The position numbers and the translations under genes are program-made. From positions 1-63,665 of the forward strand of contig JAFYYS010000013.1 in NCBI GenBank assembly GCA_017546025.1: a stretch of DNA of 63,665 nucleotides. The letters are read 5' to 3'. This stretch comes from Lachnospiraceae bacterium (lineage in GTDB: Bacteria; Bacillota; Clostridia; Lachnospirales; Lachnospiraceae). The notes beneath the pieces were generated by a model. The model saw nothing but the letters and a program-made list of their open reading frames with translations. It was not told the DNA's origin and searched no databases. Shown here piece after piece: positions 62,392 to 63,665 of the stretch. How positions within the stretch are numbered: position 1 is the first letter of the stretch; each line of letters opens with the position of its first letter.

Positions 62392-62439
62392 TGTTGTTCT
62401 CCGTTTCGTAATGTGGTTGGTTTCATAGCTCTGTTTGAG

Positions 62440-62454
62440 CCTGATTTAATCAGG
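62440..62454. other. Short inverted repeat upstream of the GNAT-RsgA gene
   Basis: CCTGAT-TTA-ATCAGG: perfect 6-bp arms, about 50 bases before the TTG start. It could be an operator; no regulator is assigned. Confidence 0.35.
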
Positions 62455-62517
62455 ATACGGACGGAGGCCTTAGAAAAAAGACGGGCGGCGGCAGTGGGAA
62501 AACGCTGCCCGAAAGAC

Positions 62518-62546
62518 ATAAAAATACCGTGACAAAACGCCACGGT
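62518..62546 (-). terminator. Probable terminator after the small ORF
   Basis: Minus strand ACCGTG and CACGGT enclose GCGTTTTGT and are followed by ATTTTTATG. Stem of only 6 bp, so moderate strength. The rest of 62392-62636 shows no further clear signal. Confidence 0.55.
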
Positions 62547-62636
62547 CAATGCATTCCTGATTTATTTCATTCCATCAAAAGAAGCATACCGAGGTCAACC
62601 TTCCGTATCCGTTAACAAGCTCAATTGTTGCGAACA

Positions 62637-62804
62637 TTAAATTGTACCTCGCTTTCTTTTGTATTTGACGGCTTTATTATAGCGATTCCGCTGAAAAATG
62701 TCAACCTCTCCAATCCCGGTAAAACTGTTCCCTGTACTCAAGAGGCTTGCCTGAAACAGTTCGACAAGAAACTCCCGATTATTGATATCGTCAACCAAAA
62801 GCAT
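62637..62804 (-). CDS. Possible 55-residue small protein downstream of the methyltransferase
   Basis: A short open frame starts with ATG at 62804, eight bases after CAGGAG, 13 bases past the methyltransferase stop. The product begins MLLVDDINNREFLVELF and ends in a basic tail (KYKRKRG). No domain is recognised; it might be a fragment of a larger gene. Only the ribosome site and location support it. Confidence 0.4.
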   Translation of the reverse strand: MLLVDDINNREFLVELFQASLLSTGNSFTGIGEVDIFQRNRYNKAVKYKRKRGTI

Positions 62805-62817
62805 TTGCGTTCTCCTG

Positions 62818-63504
62818 TCATGCGCTGAATTCTGCGAAGAAAAACAGCGGCAGATCACTGTTTCGGTTTCCTCCGTCATAGCTTCTCGGTTCCTCCGTGC
62901 GCCGGAGCACAAAACCGGCGTCGGCAGCCGCATTCAGATAATACGAAAGCGGGCGGTGAAAATGCATCGTCTCTCCCCAGAAGTGATTCGCAAGCGACCT
63001 TTGCGTGAGATACGAAGAGATCAGTTTTCCGTGGGCACCGGTATCCGCTTCCGTCTCCCATGCCCCGTTATAAAAGGCCGGATGAACGACGGAAAAATAG
63101 AAAATGCCACCGCGTTTCAGAACCCGGAAGCACTCCGCCAGCACACATTTTACGTCCTCCAGATCCATCAGCACCTGGTTACAAAAAACCAGATCAAAGG
63201 ATTCGGACCCGAACGGCAACGGCTTCGTAATATCGGCAGTTAGGAACGCGCAATCAGGATAATTTTTCTTCCCAATGTCAGTCATCGCACAGGCGCCGTC
63301 AACTCCGACAACATCGCCTCCGACGCTTCGGAAATAGTCGGTATAATAACCGTAACCGCAACCCAGATCGAGAATCCTCTCACCGTTAAACTTTGGAAAC
63401 CTCTTCTTCACAACCTCCCGATTGGACTCGGCGAACGCAGAATGTTCCTGTTCACCGGCATACGCCTCCGCCGCTTCGTTCCATTGTTGAATAGTATCAC
63501 ACAT
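62818..63504 (-). CDS. Class I SAM-dependent methyltransferase
   Basis: This 228-residue enzyme has the SAM-binding motif ILDLGCGYGYYTDYF, the acidic motif II GVDGACAM, and FDLVFCNQVLMDLED as motif IV. The C-terminal half carries aromatic substrate-binding residues. Methyl acceptor is unknown. GAGGAATAA precedes the ATG. Nearest upstream gene is outside the window. Confidence 0.9.
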   Translation of the reverse strand: MCDTIQQWNEAAEAYAGEQEHSAFAESNREVVKKRFPKFNGERILDLGCGYGYYTDYFRSVGGDVVGVDGACAMTDIGKKNYPDCAFLTADITKPLPFGSESFDLVFCNQVLMDLEDVKCVLAECFRVLKRGGIFYFSVVHPAFYNGAWETEADTGAHGKLISSYLTQRSLANHFWGETMHFHRPLSYYLNAAADAGFVLRRTEEPRSYDGGNRNSDLPLFFFAEFSA

Positions 63505-63526
63505 AGTTATTCCTCATTTTCCGTCT

Positions 63527-63558
63527 TGTATGATATTTACGAAGCAGTAAATCATACA
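63527..63558. promoter_or_regulatory. Inverted repeat upstream of the methyltransferase gene
   Basis: TGTATG-AT-ATTTAC and GTAAAT-CATACA flank GAAGCA; 12 of 14 positions match. It lies 24 bases before the start codon and could be an operator or an mRNA hairpin. I see nothing else in 63559-63665. Confidence 0.45.
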
Positions 63559-63665
63559 TTCCTTTCATTTTTGTACTGTGCCATAATACATTCAGATGCT
63601 GTGGACTTTTGATGTTTTTTTGTAGCTTTGACTACTCGACAGGAGTGTATTGCCGCTACATTATC

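Overview
The window reads as chromosomal DNA of a Gram-positive Clostridia-type bacterium, probably Lachnospiraceae-like; this is inferred from gene content, not from a marker gene. The pointers are lipoboxes, strong GGAGG ribosome sites with some TTG starts, a type III glutamine synthetase, a split glutamate synthase with an ANTAR regulator, VTC/DUF4956/CotH genes, MurF/Ddl with an LTA-synthase-like sulfatase, and a DUF4179-like anti-sigma factor. GC looks moderate (about half). I saw no rRNA, tRNA, CRISPR array, insertion sequence or prophage.

Layout. 1-3978 (+): end of a sugar ABC importer operon (ATPase tail, two permeases, binding lipoprotein). 4076-5512 (+): a duplicated-domain lipoprotein. 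5626-6969 (-): VOC protein and aldo/keto reductase. 7138-10549 (-): YtrA-like GntR regulator, ABC ATPase, two permeases and a hypothetical gene, divergent from an FRG-domain gene (10709-11458, +). 11496-19846 (-): amidase, split glutamate synthase (GATase, FMN/Fe-S subunit, ferredoxin, NAD(P)H oxidoreductase, GXGXG subunit), glnA and an ANTAR antiterminator. 19952-27097 (-): OmpR-type response regulator and kinase, VTC protein, DUF4956 protein, CotH and HtrA. 27460-40657 (+): glnN (GSIII), an Amt-PII fusion, asnB, pyrG, purF, carA and carB. 40736-43948 (-): anti-sigma factor, ECF sigma, VWA protein and an HTH-tail protein. 43966-62391 (-): a long run of envelope and housekeeping genes: ddl, murF, hydrolase, LTA-synthase-like, GT2, triple-TPM, zinc-ribbon, ydcF, nth, polysaccharide deacetylase, SDR, glmS, a membrane protein and a GNAT-RsgA fusion. 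62637-63504 (-): small ORF and methyltransferase.

How it fits together. The centre is a nitrogen block. One strand makes glutamate and glutamine from ammonia; the other carries a second glutamine synthetase, an ammonium channel fused to its own PII sensor, and then the glutamine-consuming enzymes AsnB, PyrG, PurF and CarAB. Both operon leaders contain intrinsic terminators that overlap hexaloop hairpins with A at loop position 1 and G at position 4, the recognition signature of ANTAR antiterminators, and an ANTAR protein is encoded at the end of one operon. The glnN leader carries this hairpin-terminator unit twice.

A second regulatory circuit links the two-component system to its neighbours. 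Direct repeats resembling the streptococcal CiaR box (TTTAAG-N5-TTTAAG) lie about 10 bp upstream of the -10 elements of the regulator operon, the VTC operon and htrA. Separately, the 11-mer GGAAAATGTGA occurs ten times exactly (16 times as GGNAAATGTGA), in several reading frames and between genes, which suggests a DNA-level repeated word of unknown purpose.
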